Made by a program: the position numbers and the translations under genes | The notes under the pieces: model-generated | The model's database searches: none | What the model was told of the DNA's origin: nothing | Seen by the model: the letters and a program-made list of their open reading frames with translations, nothing else | Shown: piece by piece, positions 1-5,327 of the stretch | Position numbering within the stretch: position 1 is the stretch's first letter | Layout: each line of letters opens with the position of its first letter | Assembly (NCBI GenBank): GCA_035938215.1 | Contig: DASZHC010000119.1 | Span: forward strand, 1 to 5,966 | Reading direction: 5' to 3' | Length of the DNA: 5,966 nucleotides | DNA from: DASZHC01 sp035938215 | GTDB taxonomy: Bacteria; Verrucomicrobiota; Verrucomicrobiia; Chthoniobacterales; JAFAMB01

Positions 1-373
1 CGCGCCCTGCTCGAGACCGTTCCGGGGTCGCGGCGGATGCGGCCATGCGGTCGGCAGGCACCGGCTTCGAATTTGGTCGAAAGCTTTTTGAGTTCGGCCG
101 CTTCTTCCATGGCCGGATTGCCCGTAGTTCGCGAGCCCGCTGAGAATCATTCGCAAGCGCCGCTGTTGGCGATTTTGAATTCCGGATGCTTCTGGACTCC
201 TTCCGCAATCTCCGATTTGCTCATTCGCTCCTCAAACAACACGGCGTCTGAGAAGCCTCCGTCTTCTTCTTAAAGGGGGAACTCACCGCGCTGTTTTCTT
301 CTGCCTCAATATCAACCCGATTACACCGTAGCGCTAGGGAAGAAATCCGCGCTGAATTCCACTTACCCAAGCT
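1..373. other. Stretch with no assignable gene
   Basis: I see no gene here that I can defend. The rightward open frame from 37 to 273 (78 codons) is rich in Ser, Pro and Ala and has no ribosome binding site, so it reads like chance. On the minus strand there is a 25-codon frame (147-224) whose ATG is preceded by GAGGAG at 228-233. It opens MSKSEIAEGVQKHPEF and ends in TGA; the same frame continues beyond the stop with a charged segment (EEAAELKKLSTKFEAG) to the left edge. This could be the remains of a leftward gene broken by a stop codon, but I do not recognise the protein. From 274 to 373 nothing is visible. Confidence 0.4.
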
Positions 374-667
374 TCAAATCACTCGCGCTAAGTCGATGAA
401 ATCCGAATGTGCTGCGGCTGATCGTTTGGAAGTCGTGTACCAAGGGGACACGAACTGCGTCTCGACTCCAATCTTCAACAAGATCTGGGAGACGGCCGTC
501 AGAACCACGCTGATAAAGAGTTGAAGGTAAGGATTTAAGAATTGCGACTTACGACTTTCGTTAGTCTCATCTGCGGATTCCGCTAGAAAGTTATCCGATC
601 CCGTTTGCTTTTTTGTGCCATTCGACATTGCCGATTCGGGATCTAAATGTGGATGGGCAACTGACAC
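374..667 (-). pseudogene. Possible truncated small membrane/EamA-like transporter fragment
   Basis: This leftward frame of 97 codons opens at a GTG (665-667) with only a weak AAGG 4 bases upstream; an internal ATG at 626-628 has no ribosome binding site either. Residues 1-45 are polar and of low complexity. Around residues 46-67 there is one clear membrane helix (NPYLQLFISVVLTAVSQILL) followed by KIG. This helix with a terminal Leu-Leu-Lys resembles the first helix of drug/metabolite transporters of the EamA/SMR kind, where it is followed by more helices. Here the next 30 residues are hydrophilic and then a stop comes, so the protein is either a one-helix orphan or a transporter cut short by mutation. 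The family assignment rests on one helix and is weak. Confidence 0.3.
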
Positions 668-738
668 ACTACCTTGACGGTAGAGCTTTTTTGCAGAAAA
701 GCGCTGTGCTAAGTGGAAACTAATAAACGCGTTCCCAG

Positions 739-777
739 AGCCAGATTCGTAAAGAATGGCTTTACTGCATAGTAAAG
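739..777. repeat. Overlapping, mutually exclusive inverted repeats
   Basis: Three hairpins share bases. AGCCA (739-743) pairs with TGGCT (757-761). TAAAG (750-754) pairs with CTTTA (760-764). CTTTACT (760-766) pairs with AGTAAAG (771-777) around a 4-base loop, giving a perfect 7-bp stem. The segment 760-764 can pair either backwards or forwards, as in switches that choose between two RNA folds. A further weak AAAAG/CTTTT stem follows at 787-799. No gene start lies directly downstream on the plus strand, so a function is not established. Confidence 0.35.
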
Positions 778-832
778 GAATCCTCTAAAAGGGTCTTTTT
801 GGAAATGCAAGGTGCAGCAAATTAATTGCCCA

Positions 833-841
833 TGTTATAAT
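833..841 (+). promoter_or_regulatory. Perfect extended -10 promoter box
   Basis: The bases TGTTATAAT match the extended -10 consensus (TGn plus TATAAT, hexamer at 836-841) exactly. No good -35 hexamer is found 17 bases upstream, which extended -10 promoters can do without. It would fire rightward into the 3' end of the leftward ECF sigma gene, producing an antisense or short RNA; an imperfect dyad (863-872 with 881-887) lies just downstream. The region is AT-rich, so a chance match is possible. Confidence 0.3.
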
Positions 842-949
842 AGTTACTGTAAAAGGCCGTTGATCGACGAACATTGATTCGTTCGATTCCATTCTGCCTC
901 CTCAATGCCATCATTTGCGATCGCTTCGGTTGCGGATCTCGGCCTGCAT

Positions 950-1576
950 TTAAACAGTGTCTCTTCGATTAGGTCTATTGCACAGATACCGAGGTCGAGT
1001 TTGGTAAATTTGGTTGTAAATAGGTCTTAACATGGATTGTAGCTTTTTCCTGGCGTAGAAAAGCCGGGACATCACTGTACCCATAGAGAGATTCAGAACC
1101 TGGGCGATCTCGTGATATTGGAGGTTTTCTACCTCCCTCAGCACGACCACAGCGCGATGTTGTGGAGAAAGTTTTGCCAGGGCCGCATTGACTTGCTCCC
1201 GAATCTCAGTGCGTTGATATTTGACGCCAGGACCGGGAAGTGATGAAGGAATAGCATCGTTAAGCTCTACCTCCTCACCATGACCGTTCCGGCGAAGTGA
1301 GTAAATCGTCAGGTTCACCGTGATACGGTACAACCACGTATAGAACGAAGAGCGGCCCTCAAACTGGTGGATCGACCGCCAAGCCTTAAGGAATCCTTCT
1401 TGGGCGAGATCCCAAGCATCATGCTCATTGCGCACCTTACCACAGACCATGATGAAGATCTTTGTGCGATACTTGGTTACTAGTTTGTCGAACGCTTCAG
1501 TATCTCCTGCTTGAGACCGACGGGCCAACTCCATGTCATCGGATTGCAGCGAGGCTTTGACGCTAACCTCTTGCAT
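950..1576 (-). CDS. RNA polymerase ECF sigma factor (sigma-70 family, RpoE-like)
   Basis: This 208-residue protein has the layout of an extracytoplasmic-function sigma factor, which directs core RNA polymerase to a limited set of promoters. Region 2 spans about residues 24-97 with the core-binding and -10 motifs DAWDLAQEGFLKAW (53-66) and FYTWLYRI (78-85). A linker follows, then region 4 at about 125-185 with LSPQHRAVVVLREVE and the helix-turn-helix YHEIAQVLNLSMGTVMSRLF (154-173), then ARKKLQSML. The ATG at 1574-1576 is backed by GAGGG (1582-1586) five bases upstream. A weak upstream promoter is conceivable (GATAAT read leftward at 1643-1638). Residue 92 is Tyr where related proteins usually have Asp before the Leu-Arg-Arg of region 2. 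The last 20 residues form a basic tail beyond the usual end. No anti-sigma gene is seen on either side, so the controlling signal is unknown. Confidence 0.92.
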   Translation of the reverse strand: MQEVSVKASLQSDDMELARRSQAGDTEAFDKLVTKYRTKIFIMVCGKVRNEHDAWDLAQEGFLKAWRSIHQFEGRSSFYTWLYRITVNLTIYSLRRNGHGEEVELNDAIPSSLPGPGVKYQRTEIREQVNAALAKLSPQHRAVVVLREVENLQYHEIAQVLNLSMGTVMSRLFYARKKLQSMLRPIYNQIYQTRPRYLCNRPNRRDTV

Positions 1577-1794
1577 AGTGACCCTCGTTTCCGTCGATGG
1601 TTTACGTCTGCCCCTCCTTTTCTCTTTCCTTTGAGATATTATCCGGCAATGCTAACAGTCGACGGCAATTTGTCGAGCCTTTTTGCATAACAGGCCTAAT
1701 GGCGTCAATGAACTTGAATACGCTGGCGCATTTACTCCTTATTAGCCAGAACCAATGTAGGCGTCGTATCTACCATATCTTCCGATAACTTTGC

Positions 1795-2250
1795 TTGGAG
1801 CAGAATCTTTACGCTCGCGTTGTTCGTTTGCAAACTGCCATTTCCAGTCCGTTGCGAGGAGGAGTGAGGTGTTCCATGGAAGGGCAGGCCCAATCGGTCG
1901 GCAAGGCAAAGATACGCGAGGAGTTCGAGATGGAGGCCGCAACATATGTCGCTCCCAACACAAATAACGAGTGTTTTCGTCGGGATTTAGTAGAGTTAAA
2001 TCCGTTCCTGGGTCGCGACGAGGCTTTGTCGCTACTCACTCAGTGGATCGCACGGCTTCCCCCTTCGTCGAAGAAAGTATTAGGGATGCACTGTCACGAG
2101 CATATACGATAGTCTGAGATAGCAGCCTGCATCGTCGTGACTGAATCCCTGAATTGTCAAATCCGTGCTCAAACTGTCGCGTTGATGGACAATTATCTCT
2201 GGAGGGTGTCGGGACTCGTCAGCGGTGTTGTTCATTACAGTCGGATTTAG
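1795..2250 (+). pseudogene. Decayed sigma-70 region 4 (FliA-like) gene with in-frame amber stop
   Basis: The frame opens at TTG 1795, just after an in-frame TAA at 1786, and runs to a TAG at 2110-2112. Reading through that TAG, the same frame continues to TAG 2248-2250. The first part contains KAKIREEFEMEA, then LNPFLGRDEALSLLTQWIA and LPPSSKKVLGMHCHEHIR. After the stop come SEIAACIVVTESLNCQIRAQ and TVALMDNYLWR. Together these form sigma region 4: an acidic lead-in helix, then a helix-turn-helix of the pattern L-SEIA-x(5)-TES-R-x-x-QI. The TAG sits exactly where the family has Leu, one base from TTG. Two further conserved positions are also altered (Arg to Leu and Ile to Asn in the recognition helix), as is the usual turn Gly (Val here). 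The gene is about half the length of FliA, so it either began as a region-4-only protein or lost its front. A functional protein is unlikely. Confidence 0.7.
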
Positions 2251-2548
2251 TGTTTTTACATTCGCGAAAGTGTACATCCGCGAAGAAATAATTGAAGTTT
2301 GTGATTATGCGAACGTTGTTCCTCATCGCGCCCAGCTCAAGAAATGGTCAGACGGATTTCCGGGCTTGAACGGAATGAGTTCCACCGACAAAACGACTTC
2401 GGGACAGGCGAGTAGCGTTGATCACGCGCTCACTGAAATCTTTCCACGGGAAAATTCATCAGAGATGCAGCAACCGCGTCGACTCCAACTCCGGTTTTCG
2501 CGTTTCGGCAAGAGTTTGAGCGAGTGAAAGAATCGAAGCTCCCACGTG
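2251..2548. other. No confident gene; one unrecognised rightward frame
   Basis: A rightward frame of 100 codons (2225-2527, GTG start without a ribosome binding site) crosses this stretch. Its first 20 residues are hydrophobic, and the remainder is polar, ending QLRFSRFGKSLSE. It overlaps the tail of the sigma relic in another reading frame and resembles no family I know. An internal ATG at 2372 has no convincing ribosome binding site. Given the broken genes on both sides, it is probably decayed sequence, though a real small protein cannot be excluded. Confidence 0.3.
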
Positions 2549-2553
2549 CTATA

Positions 2554-2743
2554 TCAAGCCGAGCGGATGTGGTCTTCTGCCTGCGCGTATGTGCTGAGGG
2601 CCACCGCCGGCGTCGTCAAATCCTTGCTTCCGTACGTCGCGAATAAACTCATATCCGTCCTTCTGGGGCATGCCGATGTCGCTGACAATAACGTCCGGTT
2701 TGAACGTGAGGAGGAGCTTTTGAGCTTCCGCACAGACTACGGG
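2554..2743 (-). pseudogene. Frameshifted remnant of a response-regulator receiver domain
   Basis: In one leftward frame (2549-2821) the residues VVCAEAQKLLLTFKPDVIVS run into DIGMPQKDGYEFIRDVRKQG. This is the middle of a receiver domain of the kind fused to hybrid histidine kinases, with the phospho-accepting Asp in SDIGMP at codon 2678-2680. At about 2610-2622 the homology moves to another frame, which reads TPAVALSTYAQAEDHIRSA and then TGA (2554-2556). That is the next receiver segment, usually written PAIALTAYARAEDR. The N-terminal acidic pocket (normally Val-Asp-Asp-Asp), the conserved C-terminal Lys and the whole kinase are missing. The fragment is a degraded relic of a two-component sensor, cut at both ends and shifted in the middle. 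Confidence 0.75.
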
Positions 2744-2790
2744 ATTGCGCCCGACAAAGTCAGGGCCAGACATGGGCTCGCCCCCGTGCC

Positions 2791-2937
2791 TGGCTGGCCG
2801 ACCTGGCGGGGACGGTGGCAAAGGATGAAGAGCAGCTTGAGCTTACCCGCAAATCTGCGGCGCCGTGGGAACGCGACCCCAGCCGCGCTCAGGGGACCGG
2901 CCAAACCATGTTCGCCAAAGTGATGAGCCTTTTATGA
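2791..2937 (+). pseudogene. Possible 3' end of an unidentified rightward gene
   Basis: The frame reads WLADLAGTVAKDEEQLEL, then TRKSAAPWERDPSRAQ and GTGQTMFAKVMSLL before TGA at 2935-2937. It has coding-like composition (amphipathic, charged) but no start codon with a ribosome binding site; open frame extends back to 2710, where it crosses the receiver remnant on the other strand. This suggests a gene that lost its front when it was joined to that remnant, with a junction near 2750-2790. I do not recognise the protein. It could also be a chance frame. Confidence 0.25.
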
Positions 2938-3008
2938 CTGATTCAACCAATTCCGAAGACCTCCATCTGTCCGATGAGGAGGCTCAAAGATTCATGGCCG
3001 GCGACTAG
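2934..3008 (+). CDS. Very short frame overlapping the preceding stop (ATGA)
   Basis: ATG at 2934 overlaps the TGA of the preceding frame in an ATGA arrangement, the classical sign of translational coupling. It encodes 24 residues, MTDSTNSEDLHLSDEEAQRF then MAGD, and ends at TAG 3006-3008, converging on the stop of the leftward gene at 3005-3007. The LHLSDEE segment vaguely recalls the start of putative anti-sigma zinc-finger proteins, but no Cys or His cluster follows. It may be the truncated N-terminus of a lost gene. There is no Shine-Dalgarno sequence. Confidence 0.25.
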   Translation: MTDSTNSEDLHLSDEEAQRFMAGD

Positions 3009-3361
3009 GCTAGTCCTTTTTCTTTGGCGATCCGTTCCACCACCTTCAGTACGTATGCGGGCAGTTTCCCTTTACCTTTAACCCCTTCTAGACGTCCTGC
3101 CCAGATACCGTTGTGATCAGAGGGACTGAAAACAACTCCGACTCTTGGTGCGTACGAGCAGAACAGAAGTTTCGAATTCTTGTGTTCTTCGAGATATTCG
3201 TCGAAAGATAAATCCCAGTCCGTTGGCACCTCCGGCTCGGCTTCTGGGTCTTCAAGTCGTTCTTCGAGGACACGCTTGATTTTTGGTTTGTCAACCTCGT
3301 AGTCGATAACTCTCATCGTACGCTGGATTCTCGCGGTATCCATCTCAGGTGTCATTGCCAT
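3005..3361 (-). CDS. Hypothetical protein, 118 residues
   Basis: I do not recognise this protein. The case that it is a real gene is the start: ATG (3359-3361) lies five bases after a perfect GGAGG (3367-3371), and the composition is that of a soluble charged protein. Residues 1-30 are mixed and basic. Residues 31-60 are strongly acidic (RLEDPEAEPEVPTDWDLSFD, then EYLEEHKNS). Residues 62-90 look like a beta-rich core (KLLFCSYAPRVGVVFSPSDH, NGIWAGRLEG). The end is a basic amphipathic helix (YVLKVVERIAKEKGLA). There is no signal peptide or membrane helix, so it is probably cytoplasmic. An internal Met at codon 3353-3355 is an alternative start with poorer spacing. It stands alone, with relics on its 3' side and a long gene-free stretch on its 5' side. 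A possible promoter and dyad lie 46-85 bases upstream. Confidence 0.65.
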   Translation of the reverse strand: MAMTPEMDTARIQRTMRVIDYEVDKPKIKRVLEERLEDPEAEPEVPTDWDLSFDEYLEEHKNSKLLFCSYAPRVGVVFSPSDHNGIWAGRLEGVKGKGKLPAYVLKVVERIAKEKGLA

Positions 3362-3406
3362 TGGATCCTCCTTTTTTAGTAACGCGCCTTTTGTTAGCTC
3401 CTTCTA

Positions 3407-3433
3407 ACTGTACCGTCCGACGAAGAAAGTCAA
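3407..3433 (-). promoter_or_regulatory. Candidate promoter of the 118-residue orphan gene
   Basis: Read leftward, TTGACT (3433-3428) matches five of six -35 bases and TACAGT (3412-3407) matches four of six -10 bases. The spacer is 15 bases, shorter than the optimal 17, so the match is only fair. It lies 46 bases before the start codon, a sensible leader length. Confidence 0.3.
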
Positions 3434-3446
3434 TTTTGACTTCGTC
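3419..3446. repeat. Inverted repeat over the candidate -35 box
   Basis: GACGAAG (3419-3425) is the exact reverse complement of CTTCGTC (3440-3446). Inside it, AAGTCAA (3427-3433) is the exact complement of TTGACTT (3435-3441 region), so two alternative dyads nest around the same centre. The inner arm contains the possible -35 hexamer of the leftward orphan gene, which is where a repressor operator might sit. It could equally be a chance hairpin. Confidence 0.35.
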
Positions 3447-3717
3447 ATCGAGGAAGCTGATTCTGGTGCTCCACCGCTTTGGAGCGACGCAGGCTGTACT
3501 CGGCGATGGTGCGCTATGCACCACACTCAAATCCGCCGTGGATGCTTGCGCCTTCGGCGGGTTCGCAGAAACATCGGAAACCGGAAAAGGACCCTCGCAG
3601 GCACCCGCACCCGGTGGATTCCAGTTCGCGCAACCCGTCTCACCCCTCACACTGGCGACCCATTCGTCGCTTTCTGTGCAAGGGAAATCCACTATCGAAG
3701 TGTAGCGCTATTAATTA
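3447..3717. other. Gene-free stretch with overlapping open frames on both strands
   Basis: Long frames are open on both strands (leftward 3345-3692, rightward 3349-3705 and 3516-4004), but none has a ribosome binding site or a recognisable domain. Their translations are rich in Pro, Ser, Arg and Ala, as expected for GC-rich DNA read by chance. A leftward segment near 3463-3527 reads RTIAEYSLRRSKAVEHQNQL between two stops and looks slightly coding-like (coiled-coil style), so an old gene may have decayed here. I see no RNA gene. An inverted repeat TGTAG (3701-3705) / CTACA (3719-3723) lies at its right edge. Confidence 0.4.
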
Positions 3718-3746
3718 TCTACATGTCGAGGAAGCAGCTATACAAT
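3718..3746 (+). promoter_or_regulatory. Candidate sigma-70 promoter of the efflux operon
   Basis: TCTACA (3718-3723; four of six -35 bases) and TACAAT (3741-3746; five of six -10 bases) are separated by exactly 17 bases. Transcription would begin near 3753 and run through the 34-codon frame into the pump genes, giving a leader of roughly 340 bases before the adaptor gene. The -35 box forms one arm of the TGTAG/CTACA inverted repeat, a possible regulator site. I saw no better promoter between here and 4093. Confidence 0.4.
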
Positions 3747-3899
3747 AGACATTCTCTCTCCTACCCGGCCCCCATCGGCGACGCGGAACCATATTGCGAA
3801 AAGTCATTTCTTCTGGATGAGTTCCTTCGTTTTGATACCGAGTTAGTAACGGGCAAACGGCTCAACTCGAAGCAGAAGCTTCCGCTAAGGGAGGGTGTC

Positions 3900-4004
3900 A
3901 TGACGCGACAAGCGGCAGTTTTTTATAGCCAACCTAGGTTGAGCGAAGTAATGTGGATGTGCGCTGAAATAAGCGTTATTGGCGAGAATGATGACCAACT
4001 TTGA
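3900..4004 (+). CDS. Small frame (34 residues) in the efflux operon leader
   Basis: ATG at 3900 is preceded by AAGGGAGG (3887-3894) with a five-base gap after GGAGG, among the best ribosome binding sites in the window. It encodes MTRQAAVFYSQPRLSEVMWM then CAEISVIGENDDQL and stops at TGA 4002-4004, 88 bases before the adaptor gene. The peptide matches nothing I know and has no membrane segment. The frame is open further upstream to about 3516, but only this ATG has a ribosome binding site. It may be a leader peptide that tunes expression of the pump, a real small protein, or the truncated front of a lost gene such as the missing regulator. A 12-base palindrome lies within it. Confidence 0.4.
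   Translation: MTRQAAVFYSQPRLSEVMWMCAEISVIGENDDQL
3930..3941. promoter_or_regulatory. Perfect 12-bp palindrome, possible operator
   Basis: CAACCTAGGTTG is identical to its own reverse complement. It lies about 150 bases upstream of the adaptor start and some 175 bases downstream of the candidate transcription start. Dimeric repressors of efflux genes (TetR or MarR type) often bind such symmetric sites, but usually over the promoter, so this position is less typical. A second smaller dyad (AATAA / TTATT, 3968-3980) follows. Confidence 0.3.
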
Positions 4005-4080
4005 ATTGCTTCGCCTGGTTTAGAGCAACAGGTCGGCCATTTTATTGACCAGTCGCATGTGAATGAACCTCTTCACCCCC

Positions 4081-4085
4081 AGGAG
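4081..4085 (+). promoter_or_regulatory. Ribosome binding site fixing the adaptor start
   Basis: AGGAG lies seven bases before the ATG at 4093. The earlier in-frame ATG at 4063 has no such sequence and would put polar residues in front of the signal peptide, so 4093 is the preferred start. Confidence 0.75.
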
Positions 4086-4092
4086 CTTCGGA

Positions 4093-5301
4093 ATGCACCG
4101 AAAATCGATTGTCGCAAAGGCGCTAGCCCTGGCTGTTATAGTTAGCGTTCTGGGTTGCGAAAAGAAGGTCGCGGAAACCGGACCCCAGGCTCCGCCCGAA
4201 GTATTGGTGATGCAGGTCGTCAGCGCGGACGTGCCGGTGATCCGCGAATGGGTTGGCACGTTAGATGGATCGGAGAATGCCGATATCAGGGCGCGAGTGA
4301 CCGGTTATTTGCAAAAGAGGGACTATCAGGAGGGGTCGTACGTCAAAGAGGGTGACCTGCTTTTTGAGATCGATCCAAGACCGTTCGAGGCCGCTCTGGC
4401 ACAGGCCAAGAGCGAGTTCGCGCAGGTGCAGGCGACTCAGGCGGCCACTCAGGCCGACTTTGAACGATCGCAAGAGCTTTACAATAAGAAAGTAATCTCG
4501 GAGCAAGAATACGAGAACAAGAGGCAGCTTAACCAAGCTCAAGTCGCCAAGACCCAGGCCCTCGAAGCCGCAGCTCAAACAGCTCAGTTGAACTTGGATT
4601 ACACGAAAATTTCGGCGCCCGTGGATGGCATCGCCGGGCTATCCAAAGCCAACATCGGAGACTTGGTCGGGACAGGATCCGAAGTCACGTTGACCACGGT
4701 CTCAAAGATTGATCCGATCCGGCTCTATTTTCCCATAAACGAGGCAGACTATAAGCAGCACGCCAGCTCCCTGCAAAAGGGGATGCAAAAACCGGAATCT
4801 GAGCGGGAGGCTAATGTCGAACTGGTGTTTGCGGACGGCAGCGTTTATCCGCAGAGAGGAAAGTTCTCCTTCGTCGATCGGCAGGTGGACCCCACGACCG
4901 GCACGATCCTTGTAGCGGCAAACTTTCCCAATCCTGACCATAGCTTAAGACCTGGACAATTCGCGAAAGCCAGGGCTGCGATCGAAAAGATGTCCGGCGC
5001 TTTGCTGGTGCCCGAGCGAGCTCTTTCGGAGCTGCAAGGCAGTTACCAGGTTGGCGTTATTGATGACAAGGGCAAAGCTGAGATTCGTCCGATCAAGATC
5101 GGGCCGCGTTACAATCATCAGGTCGTTGTCACGGAAGGCTTGAAGAAAGGGGAGACGGTCATTGTCGAGGGGCTGCAAAATGTGCGGCCGGGAATGAATG
5201 TAAATGCTAAACCCTACGAGAAAACCGTGAAGGAGGAGTCCAATTCGAACGCGGCCAACTCCCGGAATCCAAAAGAAGAGCTCAACGCGTCGGAAGGCTG
5301 A
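4093..5301 (+). CDS. RND efflux periplasmic adaptor (membrane-fusion protein, AcrA/MexA family)
   Basis: This 402-residue lipoprotein links an RND pump to an outer-membrane channel. The N-terminus MHRKSIVAKALALAVIVSV ends in a lipobox, VLGC, so Cys22 is the predicted lipidated residue. There is no Asp at the next position, consistent with outer-leaflet inner-membrane or periplasmic anchoring of adaptors. The domains run in family order. The first lipoyl half is at about 60-95 (ADIRARVTGYLQ, EGSYVKEGDLLFEIDPRPFE). An Ala/Gln-rich coiled-coil hairpin at about 99-170 contains ELYNKKVISEQEYEN. The second lipoyl half follows (LDYTKISAPVDGIAG), then the beta-barrel (VDPTTGTILVAANFPNPDHS, LRPGQFAKARA) and the membrane-proximal domain (VPERALSELQG, GLKKGETVIVEGLQNVRPGM). 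The last 25 residues are a polar low-complexity tail. Length is normal for AcrA proteins. The next gene starts 26 bases downstream, so the two are almost certainly one operon. No regulator gene of the usual TetR kind is adjacent. Confidence 0.95.
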   Translation: MHRKSIVAKALALAVIVSVLGCEKKVAETGPQAPPEVLVMQVVSADVPVIREWVGTLDGSENADIRARVTGYLQKRDYQEGSYVKEGDLLFEIDPRPFEAALAQAKSEFAQVQATQAATQADFERSQELYNKKVISEQEYENKRQLNQAQVAKTQALEAAAQTAQLNLDYTKISAPVDGIAGLSKANIGDLVGTGSEVTLTTVSKIDPIRLYFPINEADYKQHASSLQKGMQKPESEREANVELVFADGSVYPQRGKFSFVDRQVDPTTGTILVAANFPNPDHSLRPGQFAKARAAIEKMSGALLVPERALSELQGSYQVGVIDDKGKAEIRPIKIGPRYNHQVVVTEGLKKGETVIVEGLQNVRPGMNVNAKPYEKTVKEESNSNAANSRNPKEELNASEG

Positions 5302-5327
5302 AGCGGCAGCTCACATTCGGAGCATTA

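Noticed and set aside
37..273. Rightward 78-codon open frame
   Set aside because: No ribosome binding site, biased Ser/Pro/Ala composition and no recognisable motif.
787..800. AAAAG/CTTTTT hairpin as an intrinsic terminator
   Set aside because: The stem is only five A/T-rich pairs and the T-run is part of the stem itself.
1597..1788. Rightward 63-codon frame upstream of the sigma gene
   Set aside because: It lies over the upstream region of the leftward sigma gene, has no ribosome binding site and no domain.
2546..2923. Rightward 125-codon frame
   Set aside because: It covers the antisense of the receiver remnant, whose homology is clear on the other strand; its composition fits a shadow frame.
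3541..3620. Possible tRNA or T-arm-like sequence near GGGTTCGCAG
   Set aside because: No cloverleaf could be drawn; only a short CGCC/GGCG hairpin is present.
3345..3692. Leftward 115-codon frame opposite a rightward 118-codon frame
   Set aside because: It overlaps the start of the orphan gene in another frame, lacks a ribosome binding site and is Pro/Ser-rich without motifs.
3516..3899. Upstream part of the 162-codon rightward frame as a full gene
   Set aside because: Neither the first ATG nor the one at 3723 has a ribosome binding site, and the early part is Arg-rich junk-like sequence; only the ATG at 3900 is well supported.
4063..4092. ATG 4063 as the start of the adaptor protein
   Set aside because: No Shine-Dalgarno sequence, whereas AGGAG is ideally placed for ATG 4093 and gives a standard lipoprotein signal.
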